A stretch of 64,000 nt of DNA from Sva-07 sp963707515 (lineage in GTDB: Bacteria > Actinomycetota > Acidimicrobiia > Acidimicrobiales > Ilumatobacteraceae), in NCBI GenBank assembly GCA_963707515.1, contig CAVPQI010000001.1:186001-250000 (forward strand), written 5' to 3'. Shown piece after piece: positions 26,905 to 33,703 of this stretch; the first letter of the stretch is position 1; every line of letters starts with the position of its first letter. The notes beneath the pieces are model-generated. The model made no database searches and was not told the DNA's origin. It saw only the letters and a program-made list of their open reading frames with translations. Made by a program: the position numbers and the translations under genes.

Positions 26905-27794
26905 TCGATCTGACGCACCGGCTCGCCGACCGGCCCGGGGTCGCACCGCGGGCCGTCTCGCGGCTCGACCGTCCAGCGGATCCGTTCGACCTTGCGGGTC
27001 GGCCGGCATCGCCGGCGCCTTGCCGAGGAAGCGGGCGACGGTGAGGAACGCCGGTGTGGGCCACCATGCGGTGGTCGGGGCGCACCGCCTGGCCTTCGAT
27101 GTGCCAGCCGCGGTGCAGCACCTCGATCGTGCGGGCGTCGATCCACGTGCCCCTCAGCGCCTCGCGGACCTGGGCCGCCTGGGTGATCGACGGCGTGTAG
27201 GCGACGAGCATGCCGCCGGGTCGGAGGACGCGTCTCGGCGTGGGGGACGACCTGCCACGGCTCGGGCAGGTCGAGGACGACCCGGTCGAACGGTCCGGCG
27301 CCGTCGATGCCCTCGTAGCTGTCGGCGAGCTCCACGTCGTAGCGCTCGAGCACGTCGCTCGCCGAGGAAGCTCGCACGTTGCTTGCGGGCCCGGTTGGCG
27401 AAGTCCTCGCGCAGCTCGTAGCCGACGATGTCGGCGCCGTAGCGGAGCATCGTCATCGACAGGGCGCCGGATCCGACGCCGGTCTCGAACACCCGGATGC
27501 CCGGGCCGATGTCGGCGAGCATGCAGATCGGCGCCGAGGTCCTTGGGATAGATGACCTGCGCCCCGCGCGGCATCTCGAGCACGAAGTCCTCGAGCGTCG
27601 GGTCGCAGGACGATGTACTCCGATCCCTTCGTCGAACGCAGCACGACGCCCTCGGGGCGGCCGATGACGTCGTCGTGGGGGACGAAGCCGTTGTGGCTGT
27701 GGAACTCCCCGCCGGCGACGAGCTCGATCAGGTAGCGCCGCTTCTTGGCGTCGAGCAGTAGCACCTTCTCACCGGCTGCGAACGCGTTGGTCAT
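26891..27794 (-). CDS. trmI: tRNA (adenine-58-N1)-methyltransferase, frameshifted, C-terminus uncertain
   Basis: ATG 27794 (GGAGGA about nine bases upstream) starts MTNAFAAGEKVLLLDAKKRR, with NGFVPHDDVIGRPEGVVLRS and EYIVLRP. After frame changes: FVLEMPRGAQVIYPKDLG, RVFETGVGSGALSMTMLRYG (SAM motif I), VLERYDVELADSYEGI, FDRVVLDLPEPWQVVPHAE (the LDLPEPW motif of TrmI) and LVAYTPSITQAAQVREAL. TrmI methylates A58 of the T-loop. The end is unclear: one frame (KVERIRWTVEPRDGP) looks protein-like but would run to 26838 inside the ferredoxin gene; another stops at 26891. Cluster neighbourhood with mpa/dop is common in Actinobacteria. Confidence 0.82.
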
Positions 27795-27882
27795 CGTGGT
27801 GTCCTCCACCGGAGCGAGGGGGCGATCGCCGGCGCGCACGCGGTGGAGCGCGGCTGGCGTGGTCGGGGAACGTCCGCACCGG

Positions 27883-28836
27883 TCATCGGCGACCTCGCTT
27901 GCCGACGACGAGCTCGACGGGGACGGGCTCGTGGGCGCTGGCCTTGGCGACGAGCCGGCAGAACGCGCAGATGTCGCCCGTGGTCGGCGACCCGCACAGC
28001 TCGCAGGCCTGCAACTCACCGGCCGCGGCAGCCGACTGGTCGGCGAGCAACGGCGCCATGCGCTCGATGAAGCCGAGGTAGAACGACGCCTTCGAGCCGG
28101 GCGACTTGGCCTCGATGGCGTTCAACGATTCCTTGTACGACAGGTGCCGGTTGCCGGCAGCGATCGGGCACTCCTCGACCACGTAGTCGATGCCGCGCAC
28201 GAGGCACCACGCCGCCATCTCGCGCTCGGTGAGGCGCACCAGCGGCTTGACCTTCTTCGGGAAGCCGTGGCCGGCGGGCAGCACCGGGAGCTGTCGGGCG
28301 AGGTAGTCGAGATCCCAACGCAGCGTGTTGCCGAAGAGCACCGCCGCCTCGTCGTCGAGGTTGTGGCCGGTGACGACGACGTCGTAGCCGCCGTCGAGTG
28401 CCGCCTGGTCGAACAGCCGCCGCTTCGACAGACCACACGCCGAACAGGGCACGCGACCGGTGGCCCGAGCGGCGGTCGGCACGTCGTAGCCGTAGTCCTC
28501 GCGCAGATCGATGGTCAGCAGGTTCAGCTGTCGCTCGTCGGCGAAGCGCCGCACGTAGCCGCCGCTGTCGGTCGAGTACTCGCCGATGCCGAGGCCGATG
28601 TACAACCCGTCGGCCTGGTAGCCGGCGTCGATGAGCAGATCCCACACCGCCAGCGAGTCCTTGCCGCCGCTCACGGCGACGAGGATCCGGTCGTCGGGGC
28701 GGAGCATGTCGAAGTCGTCGATCGCCTTGGCGAACTGGCGGCGGCACAGCTGCTGCAGGTGCTCGGCGCAGAAGTTGGCGTTGTGCCGCGGCAGGTCGAT
28801 GACCGCCGGCTCCTTGCACACCTTGCACTTGCTCAT
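27883..28836 (-). CDS. ttuA: TtuA/TtcA-family tRNA 2-thiolation ATP-pyrophosphatase
   Basis: This intact 317-residue protein starts MSKCKVCKEPAVIDLPRHNA with an N-terminal zinc ribbon (CxxC, then H and NFCAEH). The PP-loop is LVAVSGGKDSLAVW (residues 56-61 SGGKDS). CSACGLSKRR is the CxxC pair, and a further Cys lies in VVEECPIAAGN; these three are the places where the family holds an Fe-S cluster. A C-terminal zinc ribbon (CELCGSPTTGDICAFC) completes the Thermus TtuA layout. TtuA makes 2-thio-ribothymidine at tRNA position 54 using sulfur from TtuB. The small ThiS/MoaD-like gene just upstream supports this. Confidence 0.82.
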   Translation of the reverse strand: MSKCKVCKEPAVIDLPRHNANFCAEHLQQLCRRQFAKAIDDFDMLRPDDRILVAVSGGKDSLAVWDLLIDAGYQADGLYIGLGIGEYSTDSGGYVRRFADERQLNLLTIDLREDYGYDVPTAARATGRVPCSACGLSKRRLFDQAALDGGYDVVVTGHNLDDEAAVLFGNTLRWDLDYLARQLPVLPAGHGFPKKVKPLVRLTEREMAAWCLVRGIDYVVEECPIAAGNRHLSYKESLNAIEAKSPGSKASFYLGFIERMAPLLADQSAAAAGELQACELCGSPTTGDICAFCRLVAKASAHEPVPVELVVGKRGRR

Positions 28837-28855
28837 CGCCGCACCATGGCCGTGG

Positions 28856-29056
28856 TCATGCCGCGCCGCCGGAGATCACGGGGCGGACCTCGATGGTGTC
28901 GCCGTCGTCGAGACGTTGGTCGCCGGGCACGAGGGTGCCGTTGCGGATCACGAGGTGTGCCTCACGGTTGAGACCCAGCTCGTCGAGCAGGCGGTTGACA
29001 TCGCGGCCGCCCTGGACCTCGATCTCCCGGCGCGGGTTGCGCAGCAGGACTTTCAC
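28856..29056 (-). CDS. ttuB: Ubiquitin-like sulfur carrier, TtuB/ThiS/MoaD family
   Basis: GTG 29056 overlaps the stop of the preceding gene (GTGA) and gives about 66 residues: VKVLLRNPRREIEVQGGRDV, LLDELGLNREAHLVIRNGTL and DDGDTIEVRPVISGGAA. Beta-grasp spacing and the RNGTL and DDGDTIEVxPxISGG ending are those of ThiS/MoaD/TtuB proteins, which are activated as C-terminal thiocarboxylates. Two extra Ala follow Gly-Gly, which mature carriers of this class should not have. The stop overlaps an ATG that leads only to an eight-codon frame before ttuA. Confidence 0.8.
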   Translation of the reverse strand: MKVLLRNPRREIEVQGGRDVNRLLDELGLNREAHLVIRNGTLVPGDQRLDDGDTIEVRPVISGGAA

Positions 29057-29373
29057 GAGGCTCGGCGGGCCGCCGCGAGGTCGGCGCGGGCGGCAGCCTC
29101 GAGACCGGCATGTGTGGTCCCCGTGCGCTTGCGCTCCTTGCGCGACATCGGAGCGAGCACGGCGATGCTCATCGTCTGCCCGGCGGCAAGCCGCCGACGT
29201 CCGAGATGGTCGACCTGCTTGCCGAACATCTTGCGCAGCACGCCGCGTCCGAGGATGTACAGGGCGATCGTGCGCCAGACGAAGCTGGGGCCCAACAAGC
29301 CCTCGCGTAGGGCACGGCGGCGGATGTACACGGTCGGGCGGAGCGCCTGGAGGAGCGGGAACGACTGCGCCAT
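29053..29373 (-). CDS. Hypothetical basic protein
   Basis: A 106-residue protein, MAQSFPLLQALRPTVYIRRR, continuing GLLGPSFVWRTIALYILGRG and VLRKMFGKQVDHLGRRRLAA, ending in an Ala/Arg-rich helix. The middle hydrophobic stretch is short and may be a peripheral membrane helix. I do not recognise it. Its start ATG 29373 shares bases with the stop of the membrane-protein gene upstream, and its stop overlaps the ttuB start, so it belongs to this coupled minus-strand operon. Confidence 0.55.
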   Translation of the reverse strand: MAQSFPLLQALRPTVYIRRRALREGLLGPSFVWRTIALYILGRGVLRKMFGKQVDHLGRRRLAAGQTMSIAVLAPMSRKERKRTGTTHAGLEAAARADLAAARRAS

Positions 29374-29600
29374 CAGATCCGGCGGATCTCGACGATGGCG
29401 GTCTTCTTCTTTCCGGACCGCTTGCCGAGGAAGAAGAACAACAACAACAGCGCCAGGCCGCCACCGGCGGCGACCGTGGCCAGCAACGACTTCTTCTCCT
29501 CCACGCGATCGTGGATGTCGCCCTGGAGGGCGCGGATCTTGTTCTCCAGATCCTGCGGCGTGATGTGGTCCGGGGTCCCGGTCGTCGTCGTCTTGGCCAT
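29373..29600 (-). CDS. Small single-pass membrane protein
   Basis: The 75-residue protein MAKTTTTGTPDHITPQDLEN has an amphipathic helix (LENKIRALQGDIHDRVEEKK). One membrane segment follows (LLATVAAGGGLALLLLFFFL), then a basic juxtamembrane patch (GKRSGKKKTAIVEIRRI). I associate the KKTxxVEIRR ending with a small actinobacterial family of unknown function usually found beside holin-like genes. It lies ten bases after the holin-like gene and touches the next start. Confidence 0.6.
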   Translation of the reverse strand: MAKTTTTGTPDHITPQDLENKIRALQGDIHDRVEEKKSLLATVAAGGGLALLLLFFFLGKRSGKKKTAIVEIRRI

Positions 29601-29610
29601 CAGCCGTTCC

Positions 29611-29997
29611 TCACTTCGGTTCCTTGTGGAGCGTCGCCTTCTTGATCCGCATCAGCGTCAACACCAGCAGCGCCGCGGCGACAATGGTCGTGATCAGGTA
29701 CGCCAGCCACGACAGGTTGCCGCTCGCCGAACGCTCCCATTCCGTCTGCAGGACCCGCAGCAACCCGAGGAGCAAGAGGCACAGGCCGAGCCCGAGGCAC
29801 ACCGCGGCAGCGACGCCGTAGCCGAGCCACCGGCCGGCACCGCGCAGCGGACCGAGGGTCTCCTGCTTGGCGTAGGCGGTGACGTACTCGATCACCTCGC
29901 CGACGGAGGCTTCTTCGGCCTTCTGCGTCCGCTGCTGGTGGCGGGCTATGCGCTCGTCGAGTTCACTCGGATCAGACACGGCAACCGTTTCTATCAC
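29611..29997 (-). CDS. Holin-superfamily-like two-helix membrane protein
   Basis: GTG 29997 overlaps the LON gene stop (GTGA). The 128-residue protein has a charged coiled N-terminus (DPSELDERIARHQQRTQKAE), then two membrane segments: YGVAAAVCLGLGLCLLLLGL and WLAYLITTIVAAALLVLTLM. A basic tail, RIKKATLHKEPK, ends it. The layout resembles the actinobacterial phage-holin-like (holin_3_6) family, generally chromosomal and of unknown role. There are no phage genes nearby. Confidence 0.6.
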   Translation of the reverse strand: MIETVAVSDPSELDERIARHQQRTQKAEEASVGEVIEYVTAYAKQETLGPLRGAGRWLGYGVAAAVCLGLGLCLLLLGLLRVLQTEWERSASGNLSWLAYLITTIVAAALLVLTLMRIKKATLHKEPK

Positions 29998-30671
29998 GAA
30001 AGGCGAAACTCCAGCATTGCCTGCACGTCGTCGAGGATCGCGTCGAGGGTCACCAGTCGGCTCGCGGGACCGGCCTCGGTGAGCAATCGGTAGCGGTCGG
30101 CGGCACCGATCGGCGCCATCGTGGCCAGTTGGTACGAGGCGAGCACGGGGTCGGCGGCGACGTCGACGTCGCCCAGATCACCGTGCTCGGGTGCGTCCGC
30201 GGCGAACGCGTCGGCGGTGGTACGGCCGAGCGTGCGCTCCACGGCTGCCGCCATCGCCAACAGCGCGCCGACGCGACGGGCGGCGGCGTCGATCGCGGTT
30301 CGGTCGGGACAGTCGGTGAGGTCGTCGGGCCAGTCGTCGACCACGGCGCGCGGATAGGGATCGTCATCGAGCCAGCGGGCGATGCGGATTCGCCGCGAGC
30401 CGAGGGCGACGAGCGCGTAACGGCCGCCGTCGAGCGCCTCGACCTGCATCATCTGGGCGGCGGTGCCGACCGCGGCGCGCACGTCGCCGCCACCGGTTTC
30501 GCGGCCGCGGGTGATCAGCACCTGGCCGAACTCGGGCTCCCCCGCCGCGGCGAGACAGTCCTGGATCATCTGCCGGTACCGCGGCTCGAACACGTGCAAC
30601 GGCAGCAGCCCACCCGGCAACAGAGCGGTGCCGAGGGGGAACATCGCCAGCGTGCGGTCGGCGTCGCTCAC
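29994..30671 (-). CDS. LON peptidase substrate-binding domain protein
   Basis: The 225-residue protein starts MSDADRTLAMFPLGTALLPG and continues LLPLHVFEPRYRQMIQDCLA, the conserved PL(G/N)xxLxPxxxxPLxIFEpRY core of the LON N-terminal domain. VLITRGRETGGGDV and QMMQVEALDGGRYALVALG follow. No AAA or protease domain is present, so it is a stand-alone LON domain as in many actinobacteria. Its exact role is not known. It starts after the D-Ala-D-Ala peptidase gene and is coupled to the holin-like gene. Confidence 0.82.
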   Translation of the reverse strand: MSDADRTLAMFPLGTALLPGGLLPLHVFEPRYRQMIQDCLAAAGEPEFGQVLITRGRETGGGDVRAAVGTAAQMMQVEALDGGRYALVALGSRRIRIARWLDDDPYPRAVVDDWPDDLTDCPDRTAIDAAARRVGALLAMAAAVERTLGRTTADAFAADAPEHGDLGDVDVAADPVLASYQLATMAPIGAADRYRLLTEAGPASRLVTLDAILDDVQAMLEFRLS

Positions 30672-30683
30672 GGCCTGCTCATC

Positions 30684-32213
30684 TCATCGCGGCCGGAGGT
30701 CGTCGAGCTCGGGCCCCACGGGGTACTCGGCGAGGCGAATGGCGAGCCCGTCCCAGAACGCCCGGTAGACCTCCGGCCCGTCGGCGCCGTCGGCGTTGAG
30801 GACGAGGGCGAAGCGGATCGAGCCGCCGTCGTCGGTCTCGAGGTAGCCGGCGAGACCTTTCACGGCCGGCGGATCGAGCCCGGCCGGCGGGTTGCCGAGC
30901 GAACCGGTCTTGGCGAGCAGCCGGCCCTCGACCGCGGACCCGACGAACTCGGTCGTCAACGTGCCGGTCCGACCGGCGAGCGGCAGCGCGGTCGGGATGC
31001 TCGTTTCCGCGACGCGGTCCAGCAGCCGTACCAGGAGGCCGCAGGTCAGGCGGTTCTCGCTGCTCAACCCGGAGGCATCGACGAGCCGCACTCCGTCCAT
31101 GGGCAGGCCCCACTCACGCAGCGTGCGATCGACGACGTTGAGCCCGGCGGCGACCGTGCCGGCACCGCTGTCGACGACACCGAGCTCTTTGAGCATCATC
31201 TCCGCCGTGTCGTCGTCGCTCGTCGTCAGCATCTCGTCGACGATCGCGGCCAATGGCACGGACTGGACGCTCGACAGCACCATCGCGTCGGGCGGAGCCG
31301 TGCCGGTGTCGAAGCCGCGCACGGCGATCCCGCGGGCGTCGAGCAGGCGTGCCAGCTCCCGGGCCCCGGTGAGGTTCGGGTCGTTCTGCCGGCCGAAGCG
31401 ACCGATCGCGCGCGAGTCGTTGACCATCAGCGCGTCGTACGGGCCGGCCTCCACGCCGGCGACGCCCGGGCCCCACGACGGGATCTGCCACTCGTCGTCG
31501 TAGCGGCTGCCGTCACCGAGGACCTCACCGTTGATGCGCGTCACCCCGGCGACCACGAGGCCGTCGACGAGCGCGTCGAGCGACGTCGTGTTGAACGCCG
31601 GCTGGCTGTCGCCGGCGATCGGGTAGTCGTTGGCGGTGAGCAACGGGTCACCACCGCCGACGAGGTGGACGTCGCCGTCGATGACGCCGTCGATCGCCAT
31701 GGGACCGCGCAACTCGGTGGTGTAGCGGTAGTCGGTGCCGAGCCGTTCGAGGGCGACGGCGGCGACGAGCAGCTTGTGGGTGCTCGCCGGGATCACGGGC
31801 ACGGTGTCGTTGTGCACGCTGGCGATCCGGCCGTCGATGCTGACGGCAGCACACGAGCGCTCCCCGAGGTAGCCGTAGAGCTGATCCATGGCGGCCGCCA
31901 GGCGGTGGTCGGCGGCCTGCGCCGACACCGACTTGGGGAGCCGCCGGTAGGTGAGCATCGGCGACGCCAGCACCGGCGACGCCGGGCGCACGGCGGCGGG
32001 CGTCGTCGGCTCGTCATCGCCTGGCTCGTGGGCCTCGTAGGCGTCGGCCTGGCGGTCACTCCACACCAGCAGGCCGGCCAGGGCGACGACGGGCACGAGC
32101 ATCACCAACAGCAGCATCAGCAGCGGCGCCACGCGGTAACGGACCGGGCCGGTGACGACGTCGACGCGCATCGGGATCGGCGTCCCGCCGGCGTCGTCGT
32201 CGCCGCTGGTCAT
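30684..32213 (-). CDS. PBP4-type D-alanyl-D-alanine carboxypeptidase, copy A
   Basis: ATG 32213 overlaps the stop of copy B (ATGA). A membrane anchor (RVAPLLMLLLVMLVPVVALA) precedes a secreted peptidase S13 domain. Active-site motifs: PASTHKLLVAAVAL (SxxK), TTSDDDTAEMM (the SxN motif here reads SDD) and LLAKTGSLGNPP (KTG). The characteristic VDGDVHLVGGGDPLLT and YDALMVNDSRAI segments confirm the family. It trims peptidoglycan stem peptides outside the membrane. Length is 509 residues. The SDD variant should be noted when inferring activity. Confidence 0.87.
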   Translation of the reverse strand: MTSGDDDAGGTPIPMRVDVVTGPVRYRVAPLLMLLLVMLVPVVALAGLLVWSDRQADAYEAHEPGDDEPTTPAAVRPASPVLASPMLTYRRLPKSVSAQAADHRLAAAMDQLYGYLGERSCAAVSIDGRIASVHNDTVPVIPASTHKLLVAAVALERLGTDYRYTTELRGPMAIDGVIDGDVHLVGGGDPLLTANDYPIAGDSQPAFNTTSLDALVDGLVVAGVTRINGEVLGDGSRYDDEWQIPSWGPGVAGVEAGPYDALMVNDSRAIGRFGRQNDPNLTGARELARLLDARGIAVRGFDTGTAPPDAMVLSSVQSVPLAAIVDEMLTTSDDDTAEMMLKELGVVDSGAGTVAAGLNVVDRTLREWGLPMDGVRLVDASGLSSENRLTCGLLVRLLDRVAETSIPTALPLAGRTGTLTTEFVGSAVEGRLLAKTGSLGNPPAGLDPPAVKGLAGYLETDDGGSIRFALVLNADGADGPEVYRAFWDGLAIRLAEYPVGPELDDLRPR

Positions 32214-33703
32214 CGCGGCCCGAGGGCAACCGGCGACGGACCGGCCGGGTAGGTGGCGAGGGCGTCGGCGAGCGCGTTCCACAGCGGCCGGTACTCGCTC
32301 TGATCCGAGATCGTCGGTCCGTTGAGGATCAGGGCGTACTCGACCGCACCGCCGCCCTCCACCGGCAGGTAGCCGGCGAGCGCCTTGACCGCTGGCGGGT
32401 CCTGGTTGAACGGCGGGTTGTTCAGCGTGCCCGTCTTGCCGCTGAGCCGTCCGGCGACGGCGTGATCGGTGAACACCTCCGCAAGCGTGCCCGACTCACC
32501 GGCGACCGGCAAGCCCTGGCCGATGGCGGAGTCCGTTCCCTCGCGCTGCAGCACGGTCAACAACGCGGCACACGTCAGGCGGTTGTCCGGACTGAGCCCC
32601 GAGCCGTCGGCGAGCACGATCTGCGCCGTGTCGACACCCCACTCGTCGAGCTGGTCGCGGACGACGCCGAGACCGGCCTCACGGGTGCCGCTGCCCGCCT
32701 CGGCCACGCCGATCTCCTTGACGAGCAGTTCGGCGGTGTTGTTGTCGCTGTTGCCGAGCATCTCGGCGACGACATCGCTCATCGGGGCGGACTCGATCGC
32801 GGCGACGCTCACCGCGTCGGGCGGCGCCGTTCCCGACACCGCGCCACCGCCGATGGTGATGCCCCGCTCCCCCAGCAACCGGGCGAACTCGCGAGCGGCA
32901 CCCTCGTTGGGGTCGTTCGACTTCAGGTCGTCACCGAGCACTCGCGCGTCGTTGACCATCAGCGCGTCGTACGGACCCGCCTCCAGGCCGGCGACGCCGT
33001 TGCCCCAACCGGGGGCGTAGAACTCGTCGTCGTAGCGACTGCCGTCGCCGACGACGTCGCCGGTGATCGCCGAGACACCGGCGGCGGCGACCGCGTCGGC
33101 GAGCTGGTCGAGCGACGTCGGCGTGGTCACCGTGTAGCGCTCGAGGTTCGACGTCGGGTACCAGTCCGACGACAGCAGCGGATCGCCGCCACCGACGAGG
33201 TACAGGTCGCCGTCGACGGTGCCGTCGGCGGGTGCGGTGGCGGCGACGACCGACGTCGTGTAGCGATGGTCGGGACCGAGCTTCTCGAGGGCCGTCGCGG
33301 CGACGGGGATCTTCTGCGTGCTCGCCGGGATCAGCCCGGCATCGGGGTGACGGCTGCCGACGAGCTGCCCGTCGACCGAGACCGCCCCGCAGGACCGGTC
33401 GTTGAGCGATGCCAGGAACGGGTCGACCTCGGCGGCGAATGCGTCGACGTTGGCGTCACGGGCGACGAGCGAGGGCAGCCGCCGCATCCCCACGATCGGC
33501 GTCACCAGTACCGGGGCGGCGTCGGGCATCGGGGCGATCGAGGTCGCCGGTGCCGCTTCGTTGCCGTCGCCCGCCTGTCCTGCCGACCAGCTGGCGACGA
33601 ACGCCAACGCGAGCGCCGGTACGAGGGCGATCACGGCGAGGACGATCCACGGGCCCGGGCCGCGAGCGCGACCGCGGCGAGCAGGCGGCGGGACGGCGTT
33701 CAC
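32210..33703 (-). CDS. PBP4-type D-alanyl-D-alanine carboxypeptidase, copy B
   Basis: GTG 33703 overlaps the acyl-CoA synthetase stop (GTGA) and gives about 497 residues. It has an N-terminal anchor (WIVLAVIALVPALALAFVAS) and a peptidase S13 domain with PASTQKIPVAATAL (SxxK), GNSDNNTAELL (SDN) and LSGKTGTLNNPP (KTG). GDLYLVGGGDPLLS and PYDALMVNDARVL are shared with copy A, showing tandem duplication followed by divergence. An upstream in-frame extension overlapping the neighbour is an artefact. This copy has fully canonical motifs. Confidence 0.88.
   Translation of the reverse strand: MNAVPPPARRGRARGPGPWIVLAVIALVPALALAFVASWSAGQAGDGNEAAPATSIAPMPDAAPVLVTPIVGMRRLPSLVARDANVDAFAAEVDPFLASLNDRSCGAVSVDGQLVGSRHPDAGLIPASTQKIPVAATALEKLGPDHRYTTSVVAATAPADGTVDGDLYLVGGGDPLLSSDWYPTSNLERYTVTTPTSLDQLADAVAAAGVSAITGDVVGDGSRYDDEFYAPGWGNGVAGLEAGPYDALMVNDARVLGDDLKSNDPNEGAAREFARLLGERGITIGGGAVSGTAPPDAVSVAAIESAPMSDVVAEMLGNSDNNTAELLVKEIGVAEAGSGTREAGLGVVRDQLDEWGVDTAQIVLADGSGLSPDNRLTCAALLTVLQREGTDSAIGQGLPVAGESGTLAEVFTDHAVAGRLSGKTGTLNNPPFNQDPPAVKALAGYLPVEGGGAVEYALILNGPTISDQSEYRPLWNALADALATYPAGPSPVALGPR

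Noticed and set aside
29611..29997. Holin-like protein as evidence of a prophage
   Set aside because: It sits in a coupled housekeeping operon with no other phage gene.
30129..32252. 707-codon open frame on the plus strand
   Set aside because: Opposite-strand shadow of the LON-domain and PBP4 genes; no recognisable motif.
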